A stretch of 64,000 nucleotides of DNA from Caballeronia sp. SEWSISQ10-4 2 (GCF_030464885.1 NZ_JALPRJ010000029.1:1-64000); one strand, 5' to 3'; positions 44,745 through 53,727 are shown, counted from the stretch's first letter. Translations and numbers: made by a program. Notes: a model not told the origin generated them from the sequence alone.

Positions 44745-45641
44745 ATGAACCTCAAACAGATCGAAGCGTTCGAAGCGGTGGCAAGCCTTGGGACCACCAC
44801 AGCCGCGGCTCAGCGCCTGGAAATCTCGCAATCGGTTGTCAGCAGGCTGCTTGCGCAACTGGAAGAAGACCTCGGACTCAGACTTTTTGTGCGGGAACAA
44901 GGCAGGCTTACCCTGACGCGCGAAGGCGCCGCTTTAGTCGATGAAGTGAGGACTTTGCTCGACGGCTCGCATTGCTTGCGGCGTCATGCGCAGCAACTGC
45001 GGCTTGGCGGAATGCAGCGAAAACTGGTTCGCGCGATGGTGCCGAACACGTTCGCCCAGCACGCCATGCCGCAAATCATGGAAATGTTCTGCAAGGCGCA
45101 CGAGGATGCCGTGCTCGAGGTTTTGTCAGGCACTTATGGACAAGGCGAGCGCGCTCTCTTAAGCCGGGAAGTCGATCTGGCTTTCGTACAAATGCCAGAA
45201 CGCCTGCCCGGTTTGCGAGTTCATCGCGTGTTTCCTTCGCAGTCCGCCTGCGTCGTGCCCATCAATCATCCGCTAGCCGGGATCGACAAAATCAGCGCGC
45301 TGGATCTCGAACTCGTGCCGCTGATCTTGCTCGGGCGGCAAAGCCAGCACAGGCGTGAAGTCGATATGGCTTTCCGCCGCGCCCGCATCACGCCGCGCGT
45401 ACTGGCAGAAGTCCATTCGGTTGGCGTGGCCTGCGCCATGGTTGCACGAGGCATGGGCGTGACGATCGTCACCCAGGTACTCGCGGCGTGCTGTCCGTCG
45501 GAAGGATTTGCTATCAAGCCATTCGAACCCGCGCTGCCGTTTGAGATAGGTCTGGCGACGCTGCAGGAGACCCCGAAGAGCTCGATGACTGTCGCGTTGC
45601 TGGATTGCATTGGCGACACGTTGGCGGACCTTAACGCCTGA
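44745..45641 (+). CDS. LysR-type regulator of the peptide-importer/CocE operon
   Basis: A 298-residue LysR protein from the ATG at 44745, preceded by GAGGAAGG. The wHTH is MNLKQIEAFEAVASLGTTTAAAQRLEISQSVVSRLLAQLEEDLGLRLF. The effector domain includes TFAQHAMPQIMEMFCKAHEDAVLEVLSGTYGQGERALL and GVACAMVARGMGVTIV. These resemble the opine/peptide-responsive NocR-OccR branch, which fits a neighbour importing peptide-like or opine-like molecules. It is divergent from the importer operon, so it probably activates it. Confidence 0.88.
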   Translation: MNLKQIEAFEAVASLGTTTAAAQRLEISQSVVSRLLAQLEEDLGLRLFVREQGRLTLTREGAALVDEVRTLLDGSHCLRRHAQQLRLGGMQRKLVRAMVPNTFAQHAMPQIMEMFCKAHEDAVLEVLSGTYGQGERALLSREVDLAFVQMPERLPGLRVHRVFPSQSACVVPINHPLAGIDKISALDLELVPLILLGRQSQHRREVDMAFRRARITPRVLAEVHSVGVACAMVARGMGVTIVTQVLAACCPSEGFAIKPFEPALPFEIGLATLQETPKSSMTVALLDCIGDTLADLNA

Positions 45642-45741
45642 CCCGCGGCTGTAGAGTTCCATGCCGATTCAGCATTCCGGCGGCAGCTTCGCCGGCGCTA
45701 AACGATCAGGGGCGTTCGTCATTCACCTCTCCGTGGAGAGG

Positions 45742-46578
45742 TCAATCGAGGGGGACCGTGAGCCGGTCGATCACGGCCCGCGTCTGAGGGCGCACGCCAC
45801 GCCACCAAGCGAAGGCTTCTGCCGCCTGCTCGACCAGCATGCCCACGCCGTCCGCGACACTCCGTACGCCCGCGTTGCGGGCCAGCCGCAGGAAGGGCGT
45901 CAACCTCTTGCCGTAGGCAAGTTCGTATGCCGCGCCCTCCGGGCTGAAGACGCCCGGGGGCACGGGCGGCAGGTCGCCAGTAAGACTGGCCGACGTGGCG
46001 TTGACCACCAGGTCGAAATGCCCCATCGCTTCGAGATCGCCGTAGCCGCGGGCGAGCAACGAACCGCGCGCTCCGACTTGGGCCACCAGCGCCTGGCCCT
46101 TGATGACGTCCCTGTTAGCGATAACCAGCTCGGCGGGCTGCGCCGTGAGGAAGGGCAGCAAGGCCCCGCGCACAGCTCCGCCCGCACCGAGTATCAGCAC
46201 GCGCTTTCCGGCCATCGGCAGACCCAGGTTGACCTCGATATCGCGCACCAGTCCGAGCCCATCGAAGTTCTCGGCCACGATTCGTCTGTCTTCAAACCTC
46301 AGGGCGTTCGCGGCGCCGGCGAGTTCAGCGCGCTCACTGCGTTCATCGGCTATCGCGAAGGCCTTCAGTTTGAAGGGCGCCGTCACATTCATCCCCTTGC
46401 CGCCCGCAGCGCCGAAAGCCCGCACTGTCCCGGCAAAGGCATCCTGCGGCTCCACGGGGCCCTCGATGGCCGTATAGGACATGTCCTGCTGGGTCTCCTG
46501 CGCAAAGAGACCGTGGATCAACGGAGATTTCGTGTGTCCGATCGGGTTGCCGATCACCGCGTACTGGTCAGTCATCAT
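45742..46578 (-). CDS. Shikimate dehydrogenase-like NADP oxidoreductase
   Basis: A 278-residue AroE-family protein starting at the ATG at 46578 (GTGAGG site). The substrate domain shows AVIGNPIGHTKSPLIHGLFA and the catalytic Lys in GMNVTAPFKLKAFA. The nucleotide domain shows RVLILGAGGAVRGALLPFL with NRD in place of the NRT that reads NADP phosphate, followed by NATSASLTGDLPP and DGVGMLVEQAAEAFAWW. Catalytic residues are kept, so it could act on shikimate, quinate or a relative. As the last gene of a CoA-transferase/MaoC operon it is unlikely to be the housekeeping AroE. Confidence 0.88.
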   Translation of the reverse strand: MMTDQYAVIGNPIGHTKSPLIHGLFAQETQQDMSYTAIEGPVEPQDAFAGTVRAFGAAGGKGMNVTAPFKLKAFAIADERSERAELAGAANALRFEDRRIVAENFDGLGLVRDIEVNLGLPMAGKRVLILGAGGAVRGALLPFLTAQPAELVIANRDVIKGQALVAQVGARGSLLARGYGDLEAMGHFDLVVNATSASLTGDLPPVPPGVFSPEGAAYELAYGKRLTPFLRLARNAGVRSVADGVGMLVEQAAEAFAWWRGVRPQTRAVIDRLTVPLD

Positions 46579-46582
46579 GGCC

Positions 46583-47794
46583 TCACTTTGAAAAAAGAAC
46601 GCCATCGGTTTGCATGGCGTCAATTTCGGCCGGGTCGAAGCCCAGCGACTGCGCCACTTCGGCGTTGTGCTGACCGAGGTCCGGCGCGACCTCGCGGATC
46701 GTCGTATCGCAGTCCGAGAAGCGAAACGGCAGGTTCGGCAAGCGCAGCGTCCCATAGCGCGGATGGTGCTGCTCAATCACCATGCCCCGCGCGACAATCT
46801 GCGGATCGGCGAGCACTTCGTCGATGCGCTGCACCTTGGCGCAAGGCACATCGATGCCGTCCAGCAGTTCCAGCACCTGCGCCACCGGGCGGGCGGCAAC
46901 CCACGGCTTGACCACTGACAGGATCTCCAGGCGGTTCGCATTGCGTCCCGCCAAATCGTGGAAGCGTGTGTCGGTGCCGAAACCAGCGGGTCCTCCGTGC
47001 GCCTCGACCAGGGCGGCGAAGCGCTTCCACGCGTCGTCCACCTGTGCCGCGATCACGAGGTCGGCATCGGCAGCGCGGAACACGCCATAGAGCGTCGACG
47101 TCGGCATGTCGTGACCGGTCTGCTCGGGCAGCACGCCTTGCATCGTGTAGCACTGAACCGCATATTCATGCATCGATACCAGTGTGTCGTACAGCGCCAT
47201 GTCGATGTGCTGACCCCGGCCACTTTTCACCCGGCCCAGCAGCGCGGCGTTGATGGCCGCCACCGCATGGATGCCGGTGTACATGTCGCCCAGCGAGATG
47301 CGCAGCAGTGGCGGTGGTTCACCCGGTGTTCCGACCATCTGCATGATGCCGCTTTTGGCTTCAGCAATCAGCCCGAAACCGGCGCGGTGTGCATCAGGCC
47401 CGGTATGGCCGTATGCCGAGATCGAGCAATAGACCAGTTTCGGATTTCGCGCCGACAGCTCGGCATAGCCCAGTCCCAGCTTGTCCAGCGCGCCCGGCCG
47501 GTAGTTCTCGATGAACACGTCCGCCGAGTCGCACAGGCGTTGCATGAAGTCCTTGCCGCGCGGATCCTTCATGTTGACGCTGACCCCACGCTTGCCCATA
47601 TTGAGCTGCAGGAAGTAGCCGCTTTGCTGGTCATCGAGCACGCAGGCGTGCTGGCGCCCAGCGTCGCCACTGCCGGGGCGCTCGACCTTGATGACTTCGG
47701 CGCCGAGCGCCGCCAGGCAGCGCCCTACGTATGGACCCGCCAAAAAGTGGCTGTAGTCGACGACGCGAATACCTTCGAGAGGACGGGCCTGCAT
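46583..47794 (-). CDS. Class III CoA-transferase (CaiB/BaiF family)
   Basis: A 403-residue CaiB/BaiF CoA-transferase. Features are LEGIRVVDYSHFLAGPYVGRCLAALGAEVIKVERPGSGD, NMGKRGVSVNMKDPRGKDF, VFIENYRPGALDKLGLGY, and the catalytic Asp in RISLGDMYTGIHAVAAINAALL. Family members move CoA from succinyl-CoA, formyl-CoA or an acyl-CoA to a carboxylic acid. It overlaps the MaoC gene by one base and precedes the AroE-like gene by 4 bp. The operon pairs it with a hydratase, so it probably activates an organic acid for hydration. The substrate is unknown. Confidence 0.92.
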   Translation of the reverse strand: MQARPLEGIRVVDYSHFLAGPYVGRCLAALGAEVIKVERPGSGDAGRQHACVLDDQQSGYFLQLNMGKRGVSVNMKDPRGKDFMQRLCDSADVFIENYRPGALDKLGLGYAELSARNPKLVYCSISAYGHTGPDAHRAGFGLIAEAKSGIMQMVGTPGEPPPLLRISLGDMYTGIHAVAAINAALLGRVKSGRGQHIDMALYDTLVSMHEYAVQCYTMQGVLPEQTGHDMPTSTLYGVFRAADADLVIAAQVDDAWKRFAALVEAHGGPAGFGTDTRFHDLAGRNANRLEILSVVKPWVAARPVAQVLELLDGIDVPCAKVQRIDEVLADPQIVARGMVIEQHHPRYGTLRLPNLPFRFSDCDTTIREVAPDLGQHNAEVAQSLGFDPAEIDAMQTDGVLFSK

Positions 47795-48252
47795 CAGAAT
47801 GCTCCCGGTCGGCGCGGCACCATCAGGCGATGCTCGCCATGCTGGACGACCTGGCCGTTCTGATTGATCAGCCCGGACGGTAGTACGACGATCCCCCAGT
47901 CGGGACGGCTCTTGCTTGCCCGCATGGCACCCACGCGGAATTTCACTTGCAGCACGTCATTGACCTTGATGGGCAAAAGGAAGTCCCAGGTCCAGCCCAG
48001 CGACATGCCCGGCAGGAAGCGGTAGTCGCTCTGTGTCTTGAGACCATCGGCTATCGATAGCCCGAATAGGCCATGCGCCACGATTGAGCCGAAGTGGCTC
48101 GCGTTCGCATACGCCTCGTCCACATGGACCGGCGTGTGGTCGCCCGTGAGGTCGGCGTAGGCCAGAATGCGCTCTTTGGTCACGGTGTAGCTTGGGCTCA
48201 CGCACTCGTCGCCTTCGCGGGCGTCGTCCCAGTATTTGTCGATGATCGTCAT
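47794..48252 (-). CDS. MaoC-family (R)-specific hydratase/dehydratase
   Basis: A 152-residue single hot-dog protein starting at 48252. The hydratase motif with the Asp-His pair is in YADLTGDHTPVHVDEAYANASHFGSIVAHGLFGLSIADGL. It ends with RMxVPRRPGAF-type residues and probably dimerises. It would hydrate or dehydrate an acyl-CoA produced by the neighbouring CoA-transferase; mesaconyl- or methylfumaryl-CoA-like compounds are candidates by analogy only. It is 2 bp after the VOC gene stop and one base overlaps the CoA-transferase start. Confidence 0.9.
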   Translation of the reverse strand: MTIIDKYWDDAREGDECVSPSYTVTKERILAYADLTGDHTPVHVDEAYANASHFGSIVAHGLFGLSIADGLKTQSDYRFLPGMSLGWTWDFLLPIKVNDVLQVKFRVGAMRASKSRPDWGIVVLPSGLINQNGQVVQHGEHRLMVPRRPGAF

Positions 48253-48254
48253 GT

Positions 48255-48647
48255 TCACACCTCCGCACGAGGGTTGATCGCCAGCGCCTGCGCAACGCAT
48301 GCAGCGGGCTTGGCCTGAATCAGTTCGACGGCGAGGCCGTCCGGCAGGCGCAGCCAGTTGCGCCCCTGCGGCATTTCGCTGACGCCGTACCGTTGCGCCG
48401 CGGTTAACGCCGCGTCCAGGTCTTCGCACATCACGCCCAGATGGGCGAGCCGGCCTTCGCTACCTTCATGGCGCGGGTTACGGATGAATTGCAGGCCGCC
48501 GAGCGTCCAGTACTGACGGGGTTCCTCGCGGGTGCCGTCCACCTCGCGCATGGTCATACCAAGGACGTCCTCGAAAAAGCGGATGTGCCACTGGATGTCC
48601 TTCACCCAGATGGCGACATGCTCCAGATATGCCCTGGTGGCGTTCAT
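48255..48647 (-). CDS. VOC (glyoxalase/bleomycin-resistance fold) protein
   Basis: A 130-residue vicinal-oxygen-chelate protein: YLEHVAIWVKDIQWHIRFFEDVLGMTMREVDG, RLAHLGVMCEDLDAALTAAQRYGV and WLRLPDGLAVELIQ. Metal-ligand candidates are His7-8 region, His in LAHLG and Glu in VELIQ. It may be an isomerase/epimerase (methylmalonyl-CoA-epimerase-like), a lyase or a dioxygenase. Next to CoA genes an epimerase is attractive, but that is inference. It overlaps the ketopantoate-reductase-like gene by 4 bp. Confidence 0.85.
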   Translation of the reverse strand: MNATRAYLEHVAIWVKDIQWHIRFFEDVLGMTMREVDGTREEPRQYWTLGGLQFIRNPRHEGSEGRLAHLGVMCEDLDAALTAAQRYGVSEMPQGRNWLRLPDGLAVELIQAKPAACVAQALAINPRAEV

Positions 48648-49594
48648 GCGGTTGTCTCCTTGTGTTGTCGGTCGGTCATGGCACGCTCAATGCCCTTGAT
48701 GCAGGCGACCAGCGTCGTGTTGACCGGGGTCGGCACGCCGTGCCGTTGTCCCCAGCGCACGACTGCGCCGTTGATGAAGTCGATCTCGGTGACAGAGCCT
48801 TTCTCCAGGCTCTGCAGCATTGATGTCTTGAAGGCCGGAGAGAGTCCTTCGCCGGCGAGTGTCCAGGCCTGTTCGGGATGGGTCGTGGCGAGCTTCACGC
48901 CAGCGGCCCGGGCGACGGCCATCGCCTCGGCAACCGCCGCCAGTGCGGTCGTCTTCAACAGCGGCTCGTCGTAGAGCTGCCCGTAGGTCAGGCCAGTGAC
49001 GCTCGTCAGCGCACCTGTGGCGACATTGACCAGCAGCTTGTCCCACATCGTGCCGACGATGTTGTCGCTGACCGTGGTGGCCAGCCCGGCAGTATTGAAG
49101 GTTTCGGCAATCGCCATCACACGGGGCGTAAGCCGGCCGTCGAGTTCGCCGATGTAGGTGGTTTTACCGGCAACCCCGGACTCGATGTGCCCAGGGTTGC
49201 GCATCACCCCACCGACGTAGGTCTTGCCTGCCAGCACGCGCTCGTGGCCTACGATTTCGGCGAGGACATCCTCGTGCCCGAGGCCGTTCTGCAACGACAG
49301 AACCAGCGTTTCGGGCCCGAGCAGTTCCAGTGCGCCGCGTATCGCCGCATCGGTATGGAAAGACTTGACCAGCACTACGACCAGATCCATGGCGCCGGCC
49401 TCGGCGGCGTCTGTAGTGGCCCGGACCATGACGCGGCGGGATCCATTGGCATCGTCCACCCGCAGGCCGTCACGACGCATGGCCTCGACGTGCGTTGCCG
49501 AGCGGTTCAGCAGCCAAACCTCTTGACCGGCTTCAGTGAGTGTTGCGCCGACGGCGCAGCCCAGTGCGCCGGCACCCAAAATCGCAATCTTCAA
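48644..49594 (-). CDS. 2-dehydropantoate 2-reductase-like oxidoreductase (ApbA/PanE family)
   Basis: A 316-residue ApbA/PanE protein. It is assigned a TTG start at 49594, since GAGGAG lies eight bases upstream and LKIAILGAGALGCAVGATL (NAD(P) motif) begins there; the ATG at 49639 has no ribosome site. Further motifs are VKSFHTDAAI, VLSLQNGLGHEDVLAEIVG, the catalytic Lys in MWDKLLVNVATGALTSVTG and the C-terminal EIDFINGAVVRWGQRHGVPTPVNTTL. First gene of the five-gene operon. It probably reduces a 2-keto acid in that pathway and is not the biosynthetic PanE. Confidence 0.88.
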   Translation of the reverse strand: MKIAILGAGALGCAVGATLTEAGQEVWLLNRSATHVEAMRRDGLRVDDANGSRRVMVRATTDAAEAGAMDLVVVLVKSFHTDAAIRGALELLGPETLVLSLQNGLGHEDVLAEIVGHERVLAGKTYVGGVMRNPGHIESGVAGKTTYIGELDGRLTPRVMAIAETFNTAGLATTVSDNIVGTMWDKLLVNVATGALTSVTGLTYGQLYDEPLLKTTALAAVAEAMAVARAAGVKLATTHPEQAWTLAGEGLSPAFKTSMLQSLEKGSVTEIDFINGAVVRWGQRHGVPTPVNTTLVACIKGIERAMTDRQHKETTA

Positions 49595-49647
49595 TGGTTT
49601 CTCCTCGATATGGAGTTGAAGATACGAGTTGGTGTTCATATCGACAA

Positions 49648-49674
49648 TGCAATGAATACAATGACCTCATTGCA
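49648..49674. promoter_or_regulatory. Candidate LysR operator in the divergent promoter
   Basis: TGCAATGA at 49648-49655 is the exact inverse complement of TCATTGCA at 49667-49674, with 11 bp between. This is the dyad size and T-N11-A form expected of a LysR binding site. It lies between the divergent reductase-operon start and the LysR start at 49690, so it probably controls both. Confidence 0.7.
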
Positions 49675-49689
49675 CTGGACAATAAACCA

Positions 49690-50595
49690 ATGAACTCAAC
49701 GGACCTCCCTGATCTGAAGCTGCTGCAGCTCTTCGACCTTCTCTACGATATCCGCAGCGTCACCCGCGTCGCGGAGCAGCTCGGGCAGAGTCAGCCGACG
49801 ATCAGCATCTGGCTAGGGCGTTTGCGGGAACACCTGCAGGATCAGTTGTTTGTCCGTACGCTTGGCGGCATGGCGCCAACGCCGCAAGCCGACGCGTTGA
49901 TCGGGCCGTGCCGGGAGATTCTCGAATCGCTGCGGCGCTTCGCTGCATGGGAGATCGCGTTCGACCCCGCCACCGCGCAGCGGCGTTTCCGCATCTGTAT
50001 GACAGATGCGAGCCACATTACGCTTCTTCCTCGAATGCTGGCGCACGTGCGTGCGCAGGCGCCGGGGATCCGCCTGGAGGCGGCGAGGATCGACGGCAAT
50101 ACCGAACGGGCACTGGAATCCGGCGAGGCTGACCTTGCAATCGGCCATGTGCCCTGGCTGGGCGGCGGGATTTACCAGCAGCAGTTGTATACGCAGGACT
50201 GGGTGTGCCTGACCAACCGGCATCACCCACGAGTGCGTGCCCGGCTCGGAGTGAAGCAATACCGCGCGGAGGCGCATGTCGCCATTGCTGCGGGGACGGG
50301 AGCACAACTGCTCGAACAGGCGCTGGTGCGCGAGCACATCGAGCGAGATGTGGTTCTGGAGTTGCCGGGCTTCCTTGGACTGGGGGCGATCATCCAGACC
50401 ACCGACCTGATCGCCACGCTGCCTCGACATATTGGCGAGACACTGGCAAAGGTCAATGACCTCGCAATCCATCCCTGCCCGATTCCTGTAGAGGGCTTTG
50501 CCGTTCGACAGCACTGGCATGCCAGATATCACCACGAAGCCGGGAATCGTTGGTTGCGCGGTCTGGTGGCTCAGTTGTTTAGCAGCGCACGCTGA
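49690..50595 (+). CDS. LysR-type regulator of the CoA-transferase operon
   Basis: A 301-residue LysR protein of the NodD/SyrM-like branch: DLPDLKLLQLFDLLYDIRSVTRVAEQLGQSQPTISIWLGRLREHLQDQLF, then FDPATAQRRFRICMTDASHITLLPRMLAHVRAQAPGI. The ATG at 49690 lies 16 bp after a perfect 8-bp dyad. It is divergent from the five-gene operon and is the probable activator. Relatives often respond to aromatic acids. Confidence 0.88.
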   Translation: MNSTDLPDLKLLQLFDLLYDIRSVTRVAEQLGQSQPTISIWLGRLREHLQDQLFVRTLGGMAPTPQADALIGPCREILESLRRFAAWEIAFDPATAQRRFRICMTDASHITLLPRMLAHVRAQAPGIRLEAARIDGNTERALESGEADLAIGHVPWLGGGIYQQQLYTQDWVCLTNRHHPRVRARLGVKQYRAEAHVAIAAGTGAQLLEQALVREHIERDVVLELPGFLGLGAIIQTTDLIATLPRHIGETLAKVNDLAIHPCPIPVEGFAVRQHWHARYHHEAGNRWLRGLVAQLFSSAR

Positions 50596-50927
50596 CCGAT
50601 CGCATACCAGGACGGAGTTCGAGTTGAAAGAGTACCGATGAATTACGTCACCCCCGGGTGCCTTTCAACCGCGCCGTCGGCATGATTTGCGAAAACCTTC
50701 ATAGTGCAAACCAAGCCTGACATACCTGGTTTAAGAACCGCCGCCGAAGGAGCGAATCTCACATGCCGTCCGAAGTCTTGCGCTCGGGCAAAGAACGTTG
50801 CCGAGAGTTTTTTGCGGAGCGTCAAATACGATAGAAAGGCATCCGAAATATAGACGCCACAAATCCTTCACGGAGCGCCACGCAAGCGAGTTGTACGATA
50901 GCAGGTCAGCGGCCACGGGAAAAGATC
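50596..50927. other. Gene-free region before the phosphate transporter
   Basis: This 332-bp stretch has no supported gene. It should hold the transporter promoter. A CTGACATACCTGG string near 50717 slightly resembles half a Pho box but lacks the second unit, so phosphate control is not claimed. Confidence 0.4.
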
Positions 50928-52514
50928 ATGCCTGATCTCATGTTTCCTCAGACAAGTGCGGTCAGTGAGCGCACCCGTAACGCGAGTTTGGCGATTTTCC
51001 TTCTGATCATCGCGATTGGCGTCGCCTTCGTCGCCGTCCATCTGGTAATAGACCTCGAGCCGGTACAACAAAGCTCGGTATTTCCCTACGTCCTGCTCGG
51101 TTTCGCGATGCTGATCGCGCTCGGCTTCGAGTTCGTCAATGGTTTTCACGACACCGCGAATGCCGTGGCCACCGTTATCTACACGCACTCGCTGACGCCG
51201 AATCTCGCCGTGCTCTGGTCGGGCGCATGGAACTTTGCGGGGGTATTGGTCTCTAGCGGCGCGGTGGCATTCGGCATTCTCCAGTTGCTCCCGGTTGAAC
51301 TGATTTTGCAAGTGGGTGGCCACGCAGGTTTCGCCATGGTATTCGCGCTGCTGATAGCGGCAATCACCTGGAACCTGGCAACCTGGTACTTCGGACTACC
51401 ATCCTCCAGCTCGCATACGTTGATTGGTTCGATCATTGGCGTTGGTCTGATGAATCAACTGATGCGCGGCCCATCCGGTACCAGCGGCGTCGACTGGACA
51501 CAGGCGCTCGGCGTCGGCAAATCACTGCTGTTCTCGCCAATCGTCGGTTTCTTAGGCGCCGGCCTGCTCCTGTTGATCCTGAAAGCCGTGGTCCGTGTCC
51601 CCGCGCTCTACACTGAACCGGTCGGCAACAAGCCACCGCCGCTCTGGATTCGCAGCCTGCTGATTCTGACCTGTACAGGCGTCTCTTTTGCACACGGATC
51701 GAACGACGGGCAGAAGGGGATGGGGCTGATCATGCTGATTCTGATAGGCACGGTGCCGACAGCATATGCCCTGAACAAGGCGGTAACACCAGCTCAGACA
51801 GAGGCGTTCGTGACTGTCGCGCATCAGGCGTCGGCCGTGTTCGGCAGGTACGCTTCCGGCTCGCCCGATTCCGTAAGTCCTCGCGCAGATGTTGAAGCGT
51901 ACGTGCGAACCCGCCAGATGACGCCGGCAACGCTGCCAGCGGTAAAGCAACTCACCGATACTGTCGCACAGCAAGTCACGGCAGCGGGGTCGATCAGCAC
52001 CGTGCCGCCAAGTCTGGTCGACAATGTCCGCAATAGCATGTATCTGGTATCTGAGGCGATTCGCCTGATGGAGAAGTCGAAGCAGCCTGCCTTCACGGCC
52101 GATGACAGGGCTGTTATCGACAGCTACATGCAGCAACTCAATCACGCGACCAAGTTCATCCCGACATGGGTCAAGGTCGCAGTTGCCATTGCGCTGGGAC
52201 TGGGCACGATGGTCGGCTGGAAGCGGATTGTCGTGACGGTCGGAGAGAAAATTGGCAAGCAGCACCTGACCTACGGCCAAGGTGCATCTGCAGAGGTGGT
52301 CGCGATGCTGACCATCGGGGCGGCGGATCTATACGGACTCCCGGTATCGACTACGCACATACTGACCTCAGGCGTCGCCGGTACGATGGCGGCGAATGGC
52401 TCAGGCCTGCAATGGAACACCCTGCGAAGCCTGGTGCTGGCCTGGGTGCTCACGCTTCCGGCATCCATTGCGTTGGCTGCCGCGCTCTATTGGCTTTTTC
52501 GCGTGATGTCCTGA
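50928..52514 (+). CDS. pitA: Low-affinity inorganic phosphate transporter (PiT family)
   Basis: A 528-residue membrane protein. It has the duplicated PiT signature GFEFVNGFHDTANAVATVIYT in the first half and ASAEVVAMLTIGAADLYGLPVSTTHILTSGVAGTMAANG in the second. SFAHGSNDGQKGMGLIMLILIG marks the central repeat, and a hydrophilic loop of about 170 residues separates the halves. It imports metal-phosphate in symport with protons. Start ATG at 50928 follows GGGAAAAG. It has no obvious operon partners here. Confidence 0.92.
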   Translation: MPDLMFPQTSAVSERTRNASLAIFLLIIAIGVAFVAVHLVIDLEPVQQSSVFPYVLLGFAMLIALGFEFVNGFHDTANAVATVIYTHSLTPNLAVLWSGAWNFAGVLVSSGAVAFGILQLLPVELILQVGGHAGFAMVFALLIAAITWNLATWYFGLPSSSSHTLIGSIIGVGLMNQLMRGPSGTSGVDWTQALGVGKSLLFSPIVGFLGAGLLLLILKAVVRVPALYTEPVGNKPPPLWIRSLLILTCTGVSFAHGSNDGQKGMGLIMLILIGTVPTAYALNKAVTPAQTEAFVTVAHQASAVFGRYASGSPDSVSPRADVEAYVRTRQMTPATLPAVKQLTDTVAQQVTAAGSISTVPPSLVDNVRNSMYLVSEAIRLMEKSKQPAFTADDRAVIDSYMQQLNHATKFIPTWVKVAVAIALGLGTMVGWKRIVVTVGEKIGKQHLTYGQGASAEVVAMLTIGAADLYGLPVSTTHILTSGVAGTMAANGSGLQWNTLRSLVLAWVLTLPASIALAAALYWLFRVMS

Positions 52515-52555
52515 GCGTTGCGTGCCAGTCGACACGTCTCGAACAGATAGGCACG

Positions 52556-53692
52556 TCACGCCTTTAGGCTCGGCAACACAAAGTGGCGCAGCACTTCGTC
52601 CGGCACTTGCCAGTCCTTCGGGTCGTTGTAATTTCCGGCTGTGACAACCACCACAAGCGCGCGTGCCGGAACGATAGCCAGCAGCTGTCCGCCATTACCC
52701 AAACCCATCACATAGCGCTCGCCCCGGATTCCGGTCTTGCTCGGATAGGCGATTTCGCCGACGCGCCACAGGTAGCCGTATGACTGTCCGTCACGCACTG
52801 TCGCGGCAGGCCTGAAGCTCGCTTCGAGCCAGGCCGCGGGGACGATGGTACGACCTTCCCATTGGCCGCGCGCGAGCACCATCTGGCCGATACGCGCGAG
52901 CTCACGCGGTGTCAGACGCAAGCCAGATGCAGCAATCGCCTCTCCATCCGTGCCTTTCGCCCACGCGAATTTGTCGATGCCAAGCGGTTCGAAAAGAGCC
53001 GATCGCGCGTAGTCCGCGAGCGGTTGCCCCGTGCCCTTCTCGATGAGACGGCCAATCAGCGCAACGGCACCACCGTTGTAGATCCATACCTCGCCCGGTG
53101 CTGCGACGATCGGCCGCTCGAGCACGTAGCGGTAGCGATCCGGCGCAGCGTCCATTGCCGTTTCGCTGTTGGCCGGATCTCTATACGAAAGACGCTCGTT
53201 CCACTGCATGCCGAGCGTCATGGTCAGCACATTGGCGATCGTGAGACCTGCCCGTTGCGGATCGCGGGCGAGGTCCGGGTATTCCGGGAACTGTGCCATG
53301 AGCAACTGATCGGTCGGCGGGACGCGCTTGTCCGCGAGCGCGATGCCGTAGAGCAACGACACAAGGCTCTTGGTGACAGAGCGCAGATCGTGCTGCGTGT
53401 CGGGACCGAAGACGACCTCTCCGGCCGGTTGGCCCCGGGTTTCATCGAGACCTACAAAATAGCGTTCGAAGGCGATGTTCCCTTCTTGCAGAACGACGAC
53501 GCTGTGCAGGTTGCGCAGAGACGTGGTGGTGCGAAAGGCCTCGAAGCGGGCATCGAGATCGGGTGCGAAGCCGGAACCCACAGTGGGCCTCGTTGCCCAC
53601 GAGGCGGCTTCGGCAAAGGGCAGCATCTGGGTCGCTATCATTGCGGCTCCAGTGAGTTTGAAGAAATCGCGTCGGCTAACAATCTTGGTCAT
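52556..53692 (-). CDS. Tat-exported serine hydrolase, class C beta-lactamase/DD-peptidase fold
   Basis: A 378-residue protein from the ATG at 53692 (AAGGAGA site). The twin-arginine signal SRRDFFKLTGAAMIATQML is followed by a Beta-lactamase (PF00144) domain. The SxxK motif is Ser105-Lys108 (RSVTKSL), the YxN-type motif is in IYNGGAVALIG, and KTGIRGERYVMG supplies the third motif. Such proteins may be esterases, DD-peptidases or amidases. The gene ends 42 bp from the convergent transporter gene and is preceded by the PadR-HAAS/GIN pair on the same strand, 35 bp away. Confidence 0.88.
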   Translation of the reverse strand: MTKIVSRRDFFKLTGAAMIATQMLPFAEAASWATRPTVGSGFAPDLDARFEAFRTTTSLRNLHSVVVLQEGNIAFERYFVGLDETRGQPAGEVVFGPDTQHDLRSVTKSLVSLLYGIALADKRVPPTDQLLMAQFPEYPDLARDPQRAGLTIANVLTMTLGMQWNERLSYRDPANSETAMDAAPDRYRYVLERPIVAAPGEVWIYNGGAVALIGRLIEKGTGQPLADYARSALFEPLGIDKFAWAKGTDGEAIAASGLRLTPRELARIGQMVLARGQWEGRTIVPAAWLEASFRPAATVRDGQSYGYLWRVGEIAYPSKTGIRGERYVMGLGNGGQLLAIVPARALVVVVTAGNYNDPKDWQVPDEVLRHFVLPSLKA

Positions 53693-53727
53693 CTGCGTCT
53701 CCTTGAAGGGCACGGCGTGCGATGTCG

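Noticed and set aside
43620-44900. Longer DppB-like protein starting at 44900
   Set aside because: The extra 103 residues overlap the divergent LysR gene start and promoter and have no permease character. The ATG at 44591 gives the standard family start.
45742-46578. Housekeeping aroE of the shikimate pathway
   Set aside because: It ends a LysR-controlled catabolic-type operon with CoA-transferase, MaoC and PanE-like genes, and no aromatic biosynthesis genes are near.
50710-50730. Possible Pho box before the phosphate transporter
   Set aside because: Only one poor half unit is seen, with no correctly spaced second unit. PiT transporters are often not PhoB-controlled.
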